Shown piece after piece: positions 1-12,110 of a stretch of 64,000 bases of DNA. Source of the stretch: Diospyros lotus (Eukaryota; Streptophyta; Magnoliopsida; Ericales; Ebenaceae). The first letter of the stretch is position 1. Each line of letters begins with the position of its first letter. The notes beneath the pieces are model-generated. The model saw only the letters and a list, made by a program, of their open reading frames with translations. It was not told the DNA's origin and did not search any database. The DNA is taken from NCBI RefSeq assembly GCF_014633365.1, contig NC_068350.1, forward strand, positions 27,147,119 to 27,211,118, in the 5' to 3' direction. The position numbers and the translations under genes were made by a program.

Positions 1-1632
1 CGACATCCTAAAGAATTAATAATAGGTGACATTTCTCATGGAGTTAGAACTAGATCATCTCATGGTGTGCATCCTTTTAGTTCTCTTGCTTTGATTTGTG
101 AAATTGAGCCTAAGTGTATTAATGATGCTCTAAAAGCACCCGATTGGGTAATAGCAATGCAAGAAGAGTTAAATGAGTTTGAAAGAAACAAAGTGTGGAG
201 TTTAGTTCCTAAACCTGAAAATCATTCTATTATTGGTACAAAATGGGTTTTCAAAAACAAAATGGATGAAAATGGAAAAGTGGTTAGGAATAAGGCTAGA
301 TTAGTGGCACAAGGATATAGTCAAGAAGAAGGAGTAGATTATGATGAGTCGTTTGCACCGGTAGCTAGAATAGAAGCTATTAGGTTGTTAATGGCATTTG
401 CATGCTTTAAAGGTTTTAAATTGTTTCAAATGGATGTTAAGAGTGCATTTTTAAATGGCTTTATTCAAGAAGATGTTTATGTGAAGCAACCCCCTGGTTT
501 TGAAAATCAAAAGTTCCCAAATCATGTTTACAAGCTTTTTAAATCTCTTTATGGCTTAAAACAAGCTCCTAGAGCGTGGTATGATCGTTTATCAAAGTTC
601 TTGCTTCAAAATAATTTTAATCGTGGGAAAATTGATAGTACTTTGTTTGTGAAGCATAAAAATAATGATTTGCTTATTGTACAAGTGTATGTGGATGATA
701 TTATTTTTGGATCAACTGATGATTCTTTGTGTAAAGATTTTGCTGATTGTATGAGTGGTGAATTCCAAATGAGCATGATGGGTGAACTAACGTTCTTTTT
801 AGGTTTGCAAATAAAACAAAGTGAGAATGGCATTCACATTAGTCAAGCTAAATATACTAAAGATTTGCTATTTAGATTTGGCATGGATTTAGCTAAACCT
901 TGTATTACCCCCATGGCTGCAAATACAAAGCTTGATAGTGACATAAATGGTAAGGAAGTAGACCAAAAGCTATATAGATCTATGATTGGCTCACTGTTAT
1001 ATCTTACTACATCTAGACCCGATATTATGCATGCTGTGTGTTTGTGTGCTAGATTTCAATCTAATCCTAGATAATCACACTTAATTGCGGTAAAACGGAT
1101 TTTTAGATACTTAAAAGATACCTCTACTCTTGGTCTTTGGTATGATAAGAGTTATTTATTTGATTTGTATGCTTATAGTGACTCGGATTATGCTGGTTGT
1201 AGATTGGATAGAAAAAGTACTACGGGCACTTGTCAATTTCTAGGAAATAAGCTCATTTCATGGTTTTCTAAGAAACAATCAAGTGTAGCACTCTCCACTA
1301 CTGAAGCTGAGTATATGGCCATAAGTAGTAGCACTTCACAATTGCTTTGGATTAAACAACAATTAGAGGATTTTGGTTTAGAGTTCAAGAATATTTCCAT
1401 TTATTGTGATAACACAAGTGCTATCCACTTATCTAAGAATCCGATGTATCATAGCAAAGCTAAACACATAGAAGTTAGACATCATTTTATTAGAGAGCAT
1501 GTGTTACAAGGTGATATTGTGATTAAATATGTGGATACCAAGAATCAACTTGTTGATATTTTTACTAAGCCTCTTTCAAATGAAAATTTTCTTTTTCTTC
1601 GAAACTCACTTGGTATGATTCCTATTCCCTAA
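1..1632 (+). pseudogene. Copia (Sirevirus-like) pol, reverse transcriptase and RNase H, 5' end outside window
   Basis: One reading frame is open from the first base, so the gene begins upstream of the window. It encodes the C-terminal half of a Ty1/copia polyprotein, which would copy element RNA into DNA in virus-like particles. RT motifs are visible: QMDVKSAFLNG, the active-site YVDD in VYVDDIIFG, and the SRPDI region. RNase H follows with YSDSDYAGC, STTEAEYMA, YCDNTSA and a final KYVDTKNQLVDIFTKPL. A single TAA at 1072-1074 lies in the same frame between RT and RNase H, where relatives usually have a Glu codon, so this copy cannot make full-length pol. No frameshift is seen. The motif set, the repeated polypurine tracts downstream and the 2.1-kb LTR point to the Sirevirus (Maximus) lineage; this assignment is from family knowledge, not a search. 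Confidence 0.93.
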
Positions 1633-1673
1633 TTGTATTTTTTTCTTTCTCATGTATTTTTTTGATAGATTAC

Positions 1674-1874
1674 AAAAAAGGGGGAGAGAAAATATGTAGC
1701 TAAATGGTGTTTTAAAAGGATAAGAGGGAGACTAAATTAAGGGGGAGAGAGCAAGTTAAGGGGGAGCCTAAATTAAGGGGGAGCAAGAGCAAGATTAAGG
1801 GGAAATCATATTTTTGTTAAATCATTTAAGTATAGCTTCTTTCACATTTTTGCAATCATCAAAAAGGGGGAGAT
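1674..1874 (+). promoter_or_regulatory. Multiple polypurine tracts before the Copia 3' LTR
   Basis: Runs of the form AAGGGGGAG occur near 1674-1690, 1739-1749, 1756-1766, 1773-1783, 1795-1803 and finally 1861-1873, directly before the LTR. A polypurine tract primes plus-strand DNA synthesis. Having several upstream copies besides the one at the LTR border is a known hallmark of Sireviruses. The last tract (AAAAAGGGGGAGAT) is the functional candidate because the LTR starts at the next TG. Confidence 0.85.
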
Positions 1875-3987
1875 TGTTGAGTGTAGATTTTGATGATTGA
1901 TGATTGGCATGTGTGAATGTGAATTTATATTTTATGTTCTAACAAAGCATGAAGCCTTCATAAGGCTTACAAAGCTATTCTTTAGTGATTTCATGACACA
2001 GGTTATATATGGAAACTTCTTATACTTATATAGAGATTTCATTATATATGGAAACAAGTTTTTAGAGAGCTTTCTAGAAATTTGAGTATTTGAGCTATGA
2101 ATGTAAAGTTCTTCTTAGAATGGAAAGTCTAGAAGATATATTGAATCCTTGTTCATATATGGGAAGTTCAAAAGATATATATGGAAGTTTTTGAGGAGAT
2201 TGGAGTAGCCCACTATATGGAGTTGCCATATATGTAACTTGGCGACATGGCATTGTTAATGTGGCATTTTGATGACATGGCAGCCACGTGGAGCACACTC
2301 ATCAAGGTTACATCTTCTCGTTGGTCTAAATATGGTAAGAGAATCATGGAGTAAATTTAAAGGTTCTTAGAAGCTTCTTTATTTAGTTAAATATGGAAGA
2401 ATTTTTGAATTGCATTCAAATGGAGAAGTTAAAGATTCAGCCCTATTATTCAACATTAATGGATGAAATTAAGGTTTGAAAGTTAAACCTTGATTGATAT
2501 TACTTTCCTTTATTGTTGATTCTATCTCATTAAAAGGATCCTCTACTCAAATCATGGAATCAATTATCCTACTCATCATGACTAATTGATATCCTCATTA
2601 TAGCTAATTGATATCTTCATTATGGGAGAATATTCTAAGGATATCTTGCATATATTTAGCTACACAAATTGATTCTCTTCTTGTTGTCAACATTTTTTAG
2701 TATGGAAACTTGATCAATTAAGGGCTTTTGAAGTTATAATTGATATCTTCATTATTGGACAAATTTGCTTCATTATCTGAGAATATTTGGAAGGATTTTA
2801 CACCATTTGGAGGTTTAAATTCAAATTTCAAATTAGCTATGCTTGTTATGGAAGCTAAGGGGCCAATTGCACAATCAAAGGAATTTGAAGATCAACTAGA
2901 AGTCAGAATTGATCATTTGTTATTTAATTTCGATTTTGCAAGAATTATGAAGGGTTTGAATGATATTTTTAATCCTTGAAATCAGCCATGCATTATTAGA
3001 ATTGATTTGCTCATTCAAGGCTGATTTGAGATCTACAAAAGTCAAAGGTCTTGAAGATCAATCAAGTTAGCTGATTATGGAAGGTAAATCAAAAATTCAA
3101 AACGAAGGGCTAAGATTGGCTTGAAGACTTGACACATGGAGGGCTGAGATTGATCAAGGAAAGCCAACTCTAACACTATATAAAAGGATCTCTTGAAGCC
3201 TTTGGAACAATTTTTTTGAAGCCCTATTATTCTCTACATCATTGGCCAAGATTTTCATTCTCTCTAAGTCTTTCTTTTCCTCTATCTTCTTGAGAGAAAA
3301 CTAAGAGAGTTCTCTACACTTCATTGTATTATTGTTGAGAGAACCCTATTTTTCAATCTCTACTATCTTGTAAAGAGCGTACAAAATCCAAACTAGTGAG
3401 TGTGAGACTCCAGAAATAGTTTGGTGGTGGTGAAGCCAAGTGAAGGCTTTGGTGGTTACAAGAAAAGTTTCATATAGTGGATTTGATTGAAAATCCTAAG
3501 GAAGGGAATCCTTAGGTAGTGGATGTAAGCCATAAGGGCCGAACCACTATAAATCGCTGTGTCCTTCTTCTCTTCACTCTTTACTTATTCTTGCTTGATT
3601 ATACTTGTTTGTTTTTGTTTTTGTGTGGCCAAATCCTAAGGCCTACATTCTTGTTGGCTATTATATTCTGATTTGCTTTAATTGATCATTCTTTGTACTC
3701 ATTCAATATTTCATTTGGTTTATTTAAAGTCTTGTTATTGTGTGCATTCAAATCACATGTTTTTCACCAAGTTGTAATTTGAAGAGTATATTGGATCTAA
3801 GCACATACTAGCACAACTGGCGGATATCATATTATCCATCTAGTATTTAAGTGCTCTCGTACTCTCAACTACAATTTTGGTTTATATTAAATTTGTTTTC
3901 TCATATATATACGTGCATAGGTTTTGTATTAAAGTTTTTAAAAAGGTGTCAATTCACCCCCCCTCTTGACTAGGTTAGAACTCAACA
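1875..3987 (+). repeat. 3' LTR of the Sirevirus-like Copia element
   Basis: The LTR starts TGTTGAGTG right after the polypurine tract and ends in CTCAACA, so the ends form the inverted repeat TGTTGAG/CTCAACA. Length is 2113 bp, within the Sirevirus range. The 3' part carries the stretch AATTCACCCCCCCTCTTG that is common just before the end of plant Copia LTRs. The upstream third is rich in the motif ATATATGGAA. Its partner 5' LTR lies outside the window, so age and target duplication cannot be read. Confidence 0.88.
3176..3187 (+). promoter_or_regulatory. TATA box of the Copia LTR
   Basis: CTATATAAAAGG sits about 1.3 kb into the LTR and is followed at about 30 bp by a pyrimidine-rich leader, as expected for the U3/R border. 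No other TATA-like element in this LTR has as good a context. Confidence 0.6.
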
Positions 3988-4504
3988 CTTTAGACAAACC
4001 CGGATTCTCTATGGTGGGCAGACTCGAGGTGAAACTAAAAACTGTCGTGGGGAATCAAACCGAAGTTCTAAATGCACCCATTGACAGCAAGTCCTAGGCT
4101 TATCTAGAGGACACTATACGGTGGACCCCAACTATGTCAAGGTATTAAGACTTGATTATTTACTTTATTCTAACCCTTTAATGATAGGACTAGATAAAGT
4201 GAGAACAAAAACATTATGACTATTTCTTATCTTTAATTGATGAGTGGATCATCATAGAAAGTGACATGTATCATTTAACTCATTCATTATGAAACTCACA
4301 TGTGAAACGTTAGCACCCATTACAAGCATTAGAAAGATAATTCATTAAAAACAAACACATTCATGCATCCCAAATACACATATACACTTAGTCCAAACTG
4401 AGTCATACCAATGGAGGAATTCGAAGTATTGTATCAAGTTACACAATAGATGAATATTCAAAAATGAAAAATAAAGTACAAAAATGATCCTAGTCAGCTG
4501 ACTA
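3988..4504. other. Flank between Copia LTR and transposon relic
   Basis: No coding frame or structured repeat is recognised here. It is probably the downstream non-coding part of the minus-strand relic whose coding frame ends at 4505. Confidence 0.4.
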
Positions 4505-6050
4505 TTAGGGAAGGTCTGCATGAGCATCCGAGACCTGACCCAGGTTGACAAGAGTAGTGTCATTGGGAGCTTTACCATGTGGCTCAGCTAAGGCATCCTC
4601 GATTTCTCGAAGAGCATCGATGACCTCAAAAGGCTCACTATGATCGGGCACGTAGGGATTCCATGGCCCAAAAAGGTTAGCCAAGTCATCTGTTAGTGTC
4701 GCGTTCAAATGCTCCTCAAGATCTCGAGGGTTTAGGTTGTATATCAACCAATCGGGAGGAATGAAAGAAGTAACCTCCGAGAAGACCATCTAGGGAAACA
4801 ACTCTACAGGACGCTTAGACTCCAAGAAGTTGCGGTCGAGATAAGACTCAAACTTGATGAAGCCACTAGCGTATGCATCCTTACGCTTAAAGCAATCTCC
4901 GAAAAGGTGATAGTCTCGGACGCCCTTCTCACACTCCTCCTCGATCTCTCTCTGCTTGTCCTCCCGAACCTGGGCTAGATTCTAGTGGAATTGCACTTCC
5001 TACTCCTAGGCTCTGACTATCCCTTTTCCTAACCACAGATTCTCATCACGAATAGTGACTTTATTTATTCGTAGGATTTTTTATACTCGAAAGCCTCATT
5101 CCATCTTTGGCATTTGCCTTTAATGCACTACTCTTCACCGACAGTAGTTGTAGCTAGGACCATAGATTTGCCACCTTAGCCTTTAAATCGTGGATTTAGT
5201 CGTTATACACCTGTTCATCTTCGCCCGACCTTCACACTTGGTCCCTCCAACACGCAACATCAACCTCGACCCAAGACAAGTGGTCACAGTTCATGGCATT
5301 AGCCACGATGGTGCCATCGGTACCTTGTTATATGCATAGAATGAGAGAACAGTTAATATCCAAGAAAGCAAGAGAAAACCAAGTTAGAAAATTGAAAAAT
5401 AGAAGAAACACTTACAATGAAAAGGTAGCACTCAAATTTGTTCGTGTCATAGATCAGATTCCAGAAATACTGCACCTCATCCTAGGGGAGTATAGATGAG
5501 TACATTAGCTAGGCCCCAACACTTGGCATGTCCACTATGCCGGTGTCAAGCAAACTAAGGTAATGACGAACATTCTCACCTCGCTTGGGAAACTGCAGAG
5601 CGAAGCGAAAGCCTTGTTCCATCTTTAAGACACGTCTGTAAGCTCACTGAGGATTGATGACGGGTTGGTGAAATTGGTTGTGACCATTGGCGTGAATGGT
5701 GTCAATCGCCTCTTGGTTAAGTCTAAAGGTAACTTCAATCTCTAGAATCACCAAAAGCTCCATAGCTAGTTTTGGGATAGCATCGTGACTAGCCCGTGTC
5801 GACCCTTGAGAAAGCATTTGTCACAGTAGCAAGATAGGCTAGGATGCTTTAGGAATGATCGAGGAAGAAGGTGCCGATGGACACTCCCCCTCGTTCATTG
5901 TCCTTTTTCTACTTCGTAGTCCCCCATTTGTCTCTCATTCTCCATTCTTGACCTCCATAATCTCAGGTGGAGGATATTTAGGTGAAGAAGGTAGGACTGC
6001 TTGTGTTTCTAGTGGTGGAAGAGGTGGAGTTGCTGTAACATCCTTTGCGG
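4505..6050 (-). pseudogene. C-terminal part of a decayed putative gypsy-type transposon (gag-like) protein
   Basis: Read on the minus strand, this holds the tail of the gene whose head lies at 8245-9241; LTR-A split it. From 4789 down to 4505 a 94-residue frame is open (FIPPDWLIYNLNPRDLEEHL, then an acidic tail ending SDAHADLP). Upstream in the same frame is a charged, probably coiled-coil segment (REIEEECEKGVRDY) and a conserved-looking block with FKFES-like and FLESKRPVELFP spacing, broken from the tail by one TAG at about 4790-4792. Such proteins (Pfam class Transposase_28, putative gypsy-type transposon) are gag-like and end in coiled coil. The match is from remembered family architecture only; it could be another plant-specific element ORF. 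Confidence 0.45.
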
Positions 6051-6054
6051 CCCT

Positions 6055-8239
6055 TGTAATATCCCATATTTTTGTGAGGTTGCCACGTAATTTAAGTGAG
6101 TTTAAAATACCAAAAAATTGGCTTGTAAGGGAAAAAAATGATCGAATTAGTTGTAGGGAGTGTCCTGAAACTTAGATACCTAAGAAAAAAGTTATATCAT
6201 TGATGAACGTCTCAAGGCGAGATTTATGAAGTCGAAAGAAATCAAATCAGAGAAGATTTTTTGTATAATTGTGAGTCGACTTGAAAGACTAAATGATGGT
6301 AAGGGGCTTTTGAAAAATCCATGGAACCCTAAGAAGGTTTTAATTTTGTGAATAGAATAACCCTTAAGTGATTTTGGGATGAAACAAAAAGGTTTGCAAT
6401 CGAAATATGCATTTGAGGCCTAAGTGTAATTTTTTATTCCAGTCAAAAAGGGTTAAAAATTATATTTTTCCAAATTTGTCGGGCTAATTGAGAAGCATGG
6501 GACTTAGGGATTCATGTGGTAAAATATCAAAGCTTGAGGACTTGAAATAAGGGCCAAGTGGCATTTGGAAGAAGCTTGGGGCATTAGTTTTGGATTTCAA
6601 AATTCATTCTATTCTAGTTTTGGATCACTTTGGATTTCAAAATTTATTCCATTCTAGATTTGAATCATTTTGGAGTTCAAACAATATTGCATTCTAGTTT
6701 TGGATCACTTTGGAGTCCAAAGCTTATCTAGGGACATGTGGCGTGCATGATTGGCCCAGAAAATCTATAAATAAGGCTATGGGGTTGTTCTCAAACCATT
6801 CCAAGTGAGTTTGATGATTGAGGGATTCTAAGGTGGGGATCTTATTCTTGAGAGAAGCGAGGAAATTCTATAAAAAGAAGGGAAGGAATTGGAAGAGAAT
6901 CAGAAGAGAATGAGCCTTGTTGGAGTTTCGGGTTTTTACTAGAGTTCGTCCCAAACAATCAAAAAAAGGGAGAGGTAAGTTCAATTTTTTGTAATATTCC
7001 TATAGAGGGGAAGAGAGGGACCCAAAGGTTTGAACAGGGGTCGAATCGAAGTTAAAACGAGGGAGTTATGGTCGAAATACAAAAAATGCACAAAGTTGTT
7101 CGAAATATAAAGACGACGAGTGTAATACATGCGCTGGGAAGGGGCTACGCGTGAAGGCTCGTAGGCCACCTTCCCAGGGCACGTGTGGGGCCCTCTTGCC
7201 TTGAAATTTTCCAGTTATGTCTCTAATTGAATGCCCTTCAACCCTATGTAGAAAAATTGGAAAGGTTTGATTTATCGAAACTCGTGTTTTCTATAGAAAC
7301 CTAGGGTCGCTTGCTGTGAAACAGTAACTTCCAAGGGTAAACCTTTAAGGTAAGACTTCGATGCCCATACTTCCATTTTGTGTGAGGCTTCTAAACTCCA
7401 AATCCTATATTTTTTTTCTTACGTGAGATTCCGGTACTCATACTCTTATTTTATTTAAAGCTCCTACTACATGAAACGTGTTTTGTGAGAATCTTGTGCG
7501 TAAACTCCTGTTGTTCTCTTGTATGAAATCATGTTGCATAGATGAAATGTGTTTTCTAAAAAAATATATGTTGTTGGCTTTCAACTATTGCATTTATAAA
7601 ATCCGTGTGAACATACTGTTATACCTATTTGTTTTTATCCGAAGGCAAAAGTTTGGATATCCCCCAAGAGGCACTATGTGTACGCTATTGAGAAAGCTCT
7701 CATGGGGAAGACTGTGAGTCTAAGGGACAAAGAATGTGGTGTTGCATGAGTTCTATGAGGTCGGGCCATGGTGACATGGTTAGAGACCTCCTGAGATGAG
7801 CTATGTGTGCACCATTGAGAAAGCTCTCATTGGAGGAAACTGACATATTCACGAGGCACTTCGGAGTAGTCCTCATTGTTTCCTCATACGTTTTATATCT
7901 GTTCATGTATGTATATAATCTGTTTTAGAGTTTTCACTAGAAGATTCATCTTCTAATTGGACTGTGTCCCTAGAATATTTAAACGTTCCAGGTTTGACAA
8001 GTGGCTTTAAGGGAAAGGAGATAGTTGAAGATTGAGCTATTTTGCCACATGTAGCATGTCTTTAAATTATGTACAAAACCTATCTTAGCTATTTGATCAT
8101 TGGGTTTTATAGGTTGAGAAGGTGAAATTGGGATTTTTAGGAATTGAATGTTATACATCAGTGGATGTGGTGTACAAAAAAAAAAAAAAAATCCTAAAAT
8201 TCTAAGTTATAACATACTTGAAAATTTTGGGGTGTTACA
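6055..8239 (+). mobile_element. Solo LTR (LTR-A), Gypsy type
   Basis: The element starts TGTAATATCCC and ends GGGGTGTTACA, giving TGTAA/TTACA termini, 2185 bp. Flanks are GCCCT (6050-6054) and ACCCT (8240-8244), a 5-bp target duplication with one change. No internal region or second LTR adjoins, so it is a solo LTR left by LTR-LTR recombination. It interrupts the minus-strand gag-like relic. A TATA box (CTATAAATA) lies at 6765-6773. Copy LTR-B at 18757-20940 matches it along its full length by eye. End sequence and general layout resemble the Tekay-type LTR at 30342-32935, which sets the strand. Confidence 0.88.
7650..7835 (+). repeat. Internal direct repeat within LTR-A
   Basis: A block of about 40 bp (GAGGCACTATGTGTACGC and the following GAGAAAGCTCTC) occurs twice about 130 bp apart, the second copy near 7795-7835. 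The same duplication exists in LTR-B (about 20195-20365), so it predates the split of the two copies. Confidence 0.75.
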
Positions 8240-8244
8240 ACCCT

Positions 8245-9241
8245 CATCTATATTGACAACACAAATCACCTCAAGTCTGCAAAAAAGAAAAAGAAAATAT
8301 GTGATTATAATTTGGTAGAAACAGAGAAGATAGAAAGCAGACAAAAGGTTGAGTAAGCTGAAACCAAAAGTAGAAAAGGGTGCGTGGGTAGGAAGCTAGA
8401 CCCTTAGGAGGCACTTGCTCTTGTGAGGGGATGGCCTCTTCCTCTATAGGAATGCGTGTTGTAGGAGGAGCTGGGGGCAATGAAGAAGGTGTAGACAATC
8501 CTCTGCACCTTAATGGCTCTCCTATATGGATAACCCAGCTAGTCCTTCTCAATCGGTCCTCAATGAGAAGGTTCATAAGGTTCATTGGACCTCCACACAG
8601 GAGTTGAACCATTAAGGCTCGATGTTGCTTGCGAAGCTTCTTTGGTTGTTCAACGATGTTGGGCTTTGCCACTATCTCGTCGTTTGAGCACCAGTCGTAT
8701 TGGGAAGCCCATGTCTCACGCGACAACTTCAGCACAAACCACCTCGACTCAAAGTGATCAACTTTGGTGGCAAGTTGATGAAGAGATGATCCTTAGGTAA
8801 CGTCTTCTAAAGAGTGAAGAAGTGATCTCACCTTTCTACCACACGCAGATGAAATAAGTAGTGAAACAACTCAAAAGTGGGTGCCACATCTTTCTCCTAG
8901 CACATGACAAAGAAAGCCACCAACTAGGCCTAGCCATTGGGATGGAGCTAGGCTAGAGCCACTCGGTTTCTCCAAAGGAACTCTAGGCCAAAAGGGTGAA
9001 ATAGAAAACGTAGCTTGTTCCTCAAACTCGTTTCATGAACTACGAACCACCCTCCATGAACTACCGTTATGCACGTCTCACTTGGACATGCCACCCTGGC
9101 TTAATAGGTAGGAGAGATGTTGTAATTCCTTAACAGGTGTCCAACTCCTTCCTTCTCAAGCTTGGAGTTACTTCCTAGATATATCATATATGCCCTATCG
9201 TCAAGGGTGTTAGAAGTGAGATAAACCTTGTTGATGACCAT
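8245..9241 (-). pseudogene. N-terminal part of the decayed putative gypsy-type transposon protein
   Basis: Starting at an ATG at 9241 on the minus strand, a frame reads VINKVYLTSNTLDDRAYMIYL and continues to about 8245 with in-frame stops at what look like former Gln and Trp codons. A stretch HPNG-A-LVAFFVMC-EKDV, then FELFHYLFHLR, matches the layout I recall for Transposase_28 proteins (pore block APNAW, GFF, LFxxLF). The lower part (8735-8271) is open and proline-rich at its end. The protein would be gag-like; role in transposition is inferred. LTR-A insertion separates this from 4505-6050. Confidence 0.5.
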
Positions 9242-9289
9242 AGTCTAATAAAGAAAGGAGAAAAAAGAGGGGGAAATCAACTTAAAAGG

Positions 9290-9990
9290 ACTCTATGAGC
9301 ATTCCTTGGGAAGGAGAAAGCCTCCCGGGTGGAAACAACTTTCTTTTGGGTGGAAAAGTTTTCCTCTAGGTGGAATAATTTTCCTTCAGGTATGAGAGCT
9401 AATTACACTAATCCTTTGAAAAAGCGAAGTAAAAAAGAGGTTGTTGCTTATGGCAAGCAACCTATTCCGAGTGGCAAGGAGCGTGTTTTGAGAGAAAAGA
9501 ATTTGTTCCGATAGCAAGAGAATTTGTTATGGGTGGAAAACCAATGCAAGCATAGTTAATGAAGGGTGAAAGCGTGACAATGACCGTCGTAAAAATTGCT
9601 ATATATAGGCGAAGTCCACTCAGAAGACAAAAAGTCACCAAAAGAATTTTTTCCACCAAAAGCAAGGTACGAAGAGGATATAGTGCATAGGCATAGCAAA
9701 AAAGTTCAAAAAAATTACTTTTCTATTTCGCTTAAGGGTCAAATAAAAGAGTGGAGAGCAATTATTATACCAGTTCTTCCTAGTGAAAAAAAATTTCACC
9801 CTAGTTGCCTAGGTGGAATGCATTTCCACCCGAAGCGAGAAGATAAAGCATTTCCTCTAGGTGAAAGGTGGAACGCATTTCCACCTAGAGGAATTGAGTA
9901 ATTAAGCAAGGCAATTCCTCCAAGTGGAAAACATTTTCACCTGTTGAGAGAAGAGCATGTGTTTTCTCCACGTGGAACAAGTTTCCACCT
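9290..9990. repeat. Degenerate GGTGGAA / TTCCACC repeats
   Basis: Motifs of the type CTAGGTGGAA and their complement TTCCACCTAG recur at least ten times with irregular spacing. Because both orientations occur, local hairpins are possible. Frames across this stretch are not maintained and look non-coding. It may be a non-coding part of the same element as the gag-like relic. Confidence 0.55.
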
Positions 9991-10111
9991 AGAGTAAGGC
10001 TAACCTTCACCCATATGGTTTTCTCCAAGTGGGATTTTGCATGGGCTTATTCGATAACTATAGAAATCCTTGCACGACAAGTGGCTCATTTGAATTTCTT
10101 GGGAATTGCGC

Positions 10112-10122
10112 CTATAAATACC
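10112..10122 (+). promoter_or_regulatory. Possible LTR-type TATA box
   Basis: CCTATAAATAC is followed by a C/T-rich, transcript-leader-like stretch (CTCACTCATATTACTC). It could be the promoter of a degenerate LTR on the plus strand. No LTR ends were found, so this is tentative. Confidence 0.3.
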
Positions 10123-10261
10123 CAATCACTTGGCAGAAGAAAGGATCTTCCACTTTTGGTAATACCTAACCTCACTCATATTACTCAATACCCTCACTTA
10201 TTTACAGCACTTATCCCACACACATTCTACCTAGAGGGACTTTGTAATCATTCCGGACCTA

Positions 10262-10595
10262 AAAGAGCAAGTGTCCCCCCGGATCACATTCTTTCCTCCT
10301 GGTGAGCAGTCTACCCGAAGCTAGTTCTTTCATCTCGGTGAGCCTTCCACCTGGAGCATGTTCCTTCTTCCTAGTGAGGTGTCCACCCTGTGCACATTTT
10401 TTCTTCTCGACGAGCCATCCACTCAGAGCACGTTCTTTCCTCCCGATGAGTCGTCCACCTGAGCATGTTCTTTTCTCACAGTGAGTCATCCACCCGGAAC
10501 ACGTTCCTTCCTCTTGGTGAGCCGTCCACCTAGAGCACGTTCTTTCCTCTCGTAAGCTGTCCACCTAGAGTAGTTCCTCCTTCTCAATGGCCTAT
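10262..10595 (+). repeat. Degenerate tandem repeat, unit about 39 bp
   Basis: About eight imperfect units share the pattern GAGCCGTCCACCTAGAGCA then CGTTCTTTCCTC. Frames stay open on both strands through the array only because the unit length is near a multiple of three; the repetitive peptides on the two strands are by-products. Confidence 0.85.
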
Positions 10596-10599
10596 TCCA

Positions 10600-11340
10600 C
10601 TTGGGGCCATTTCTTGTCTCCTATAGCCAGGCATACACTATACATCTAGTCTCACTTCATAAATTTTAATTGTTATATTTTGGTAACAATACCTATGTTC
10701 TTTATAGCTCCCATGTTGATTCTTACCTATGTTGGTTGTGTTCTATTTTGGTTTCTAAGGGTCTATTTAATTGCATTCTTGTTTTTTATTTTTTTAAAAT
10801 TTTATAAACAAAAAAAATATGTTTAATTATCTATTTTTTGTTTTCAAAATTTTGAACAAACAAAAAAACTTGTGTTCATTTCTATTTTTATTTTCATTTC
10901 TTAGTGTCACTCGCTTTAATACTTGACAACAATCACCATTGATTTGCTCCTCAAATAGAGATGTCAAACGTGCTGACTTAGTATGACTCAGACTAACTTG
11001 TTACTTGACAAGTTTGGCCAATCCAACAAATGACCTTCTATGCAATGTTGTATTATTTTATTATTTTTTAAAGAATGATATATTTTGTAATTTTGAAATA
11101 ACTTTCACTATAAATTAAAATAAATATGCTTTGCATATATAAATCATTTTTTTTTTGTCCCGACATAGTTGCAAACTACACATGTTCTAATTTCTAAGAT
11201 AGTTGTTAGCAGAATTAAGATTGTGAAGCGATAAGAGAAGAGTCGCTAAATGCAACTCGAATCATTTAACATCTCTACTCTCTACCCATAAAAATAACAA
11301 TATTCATTTATTGTTTATTATTCGATTTATTATTTACCCT
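10600..11340. other. AT-rich spacer without recognisable genes
   Basis: Short poly-T and poly-A runs, no open frame of note and no terminal repeats seen. Confidence 0.5.
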
Positions 11341-11341
11341 T

Positions 11342-11472
11342 AAAATGATTTCTTCTTCTTTTTTTATATCAAACAACATGTTCAATTTTTATTTTTAAAA
11401 TTTAAAAAATGATTTCTTCTTCTTTTTTTATATCAAACAACATGTTCAATTTTTATTTTTAAAATTTAAAAA
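11342..11472. repeat. Tandem duplication of about 64 bp
   Basis: Two almost identical adjacent copies beginning AAAATGATTTCTTC and ending in TTTTTAAAATTTAA. The near identity suggests a recent slippage or unequal exchange. Confidence 0.85.
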
Positions 11473-11764
11473 ATGAACAACGTTATTGAACAATATTTTC
11501 AATTTTTATTATTTTTAACAAAAAATAAAAATAAAAACTATAATTTGGCAACTCTCTCAAATGGCCCAAAGTTACATAATCCAATGGGTCTCAAATGGGA
11601 TGATTAATGGTGTATGCTTTGGGTTGGAGGTTGTCCTCTCTTTTCTTAATAAAGTCCAGCATAGATTGTCTGGAGAATGTTAGGGTTAAAAAAATATAAA
11701 TTATAAATTATGCTAGATAGGAAATGAGAAAAAGAAATGAAAATATTTTGTATAATTTATTATT

Positions 11765-12110
11765 GTTGCTGCATGAATACAATAATTAATTTAGTTGGTT
11801 GGAAACGTTATCGTCAAGTTATCTGAATCTACAAAAATAATAAAACAACTAAAAGGTGTAGGAATGTCTCCGCGCAAACACTCTAATGCTTAAGTGATAC
11901 ACTGAATATGATGAAATAAATTGTATTGAAACTAGTGTCAGAAACGTCGTCGTTGTACGTTTTTAAAAATGAGTGTCTGCTTATTTATAGAATAATACAA
12001 AATGATCTAAAATGTAACATAATTAAAATTCTTGTAGATAACGTTTATCTTGATTAATTCTAGTTTAGCTGAGACTAAAATTGTTATAAATGACATCTAT
12101 CTTTTATAGA
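11765..12110. repeat. Dispersed repeat I, copy 1 (LTR fragment)
   Basis: It shares order and many short blocks with 62440-62785: GTTGTTGC, GTTATC(G)TCAAGTT, a run of AACAACTAAA-like bases, ACTCTAATGCTTAA and TTTATTTATAGA. Read on the minus strand the last motif is a TATA-like TCTATAAATAAA, so this is probably the promoter part of a minus-strand LTR. Confidence 0.6.

Noticed and set aside
5293..6175. Plus-strand frames of 68 and 106 codons
   Set aside because: They run antisense to the gag-like relic and across the left border of LTR-A.
10259..10564. 101-codon repetitive Cys/Gly/Arg frame
   Set aside because: Generated by a 39-bp tandem repeat; the opposite strand is open too, and units are degenerate.
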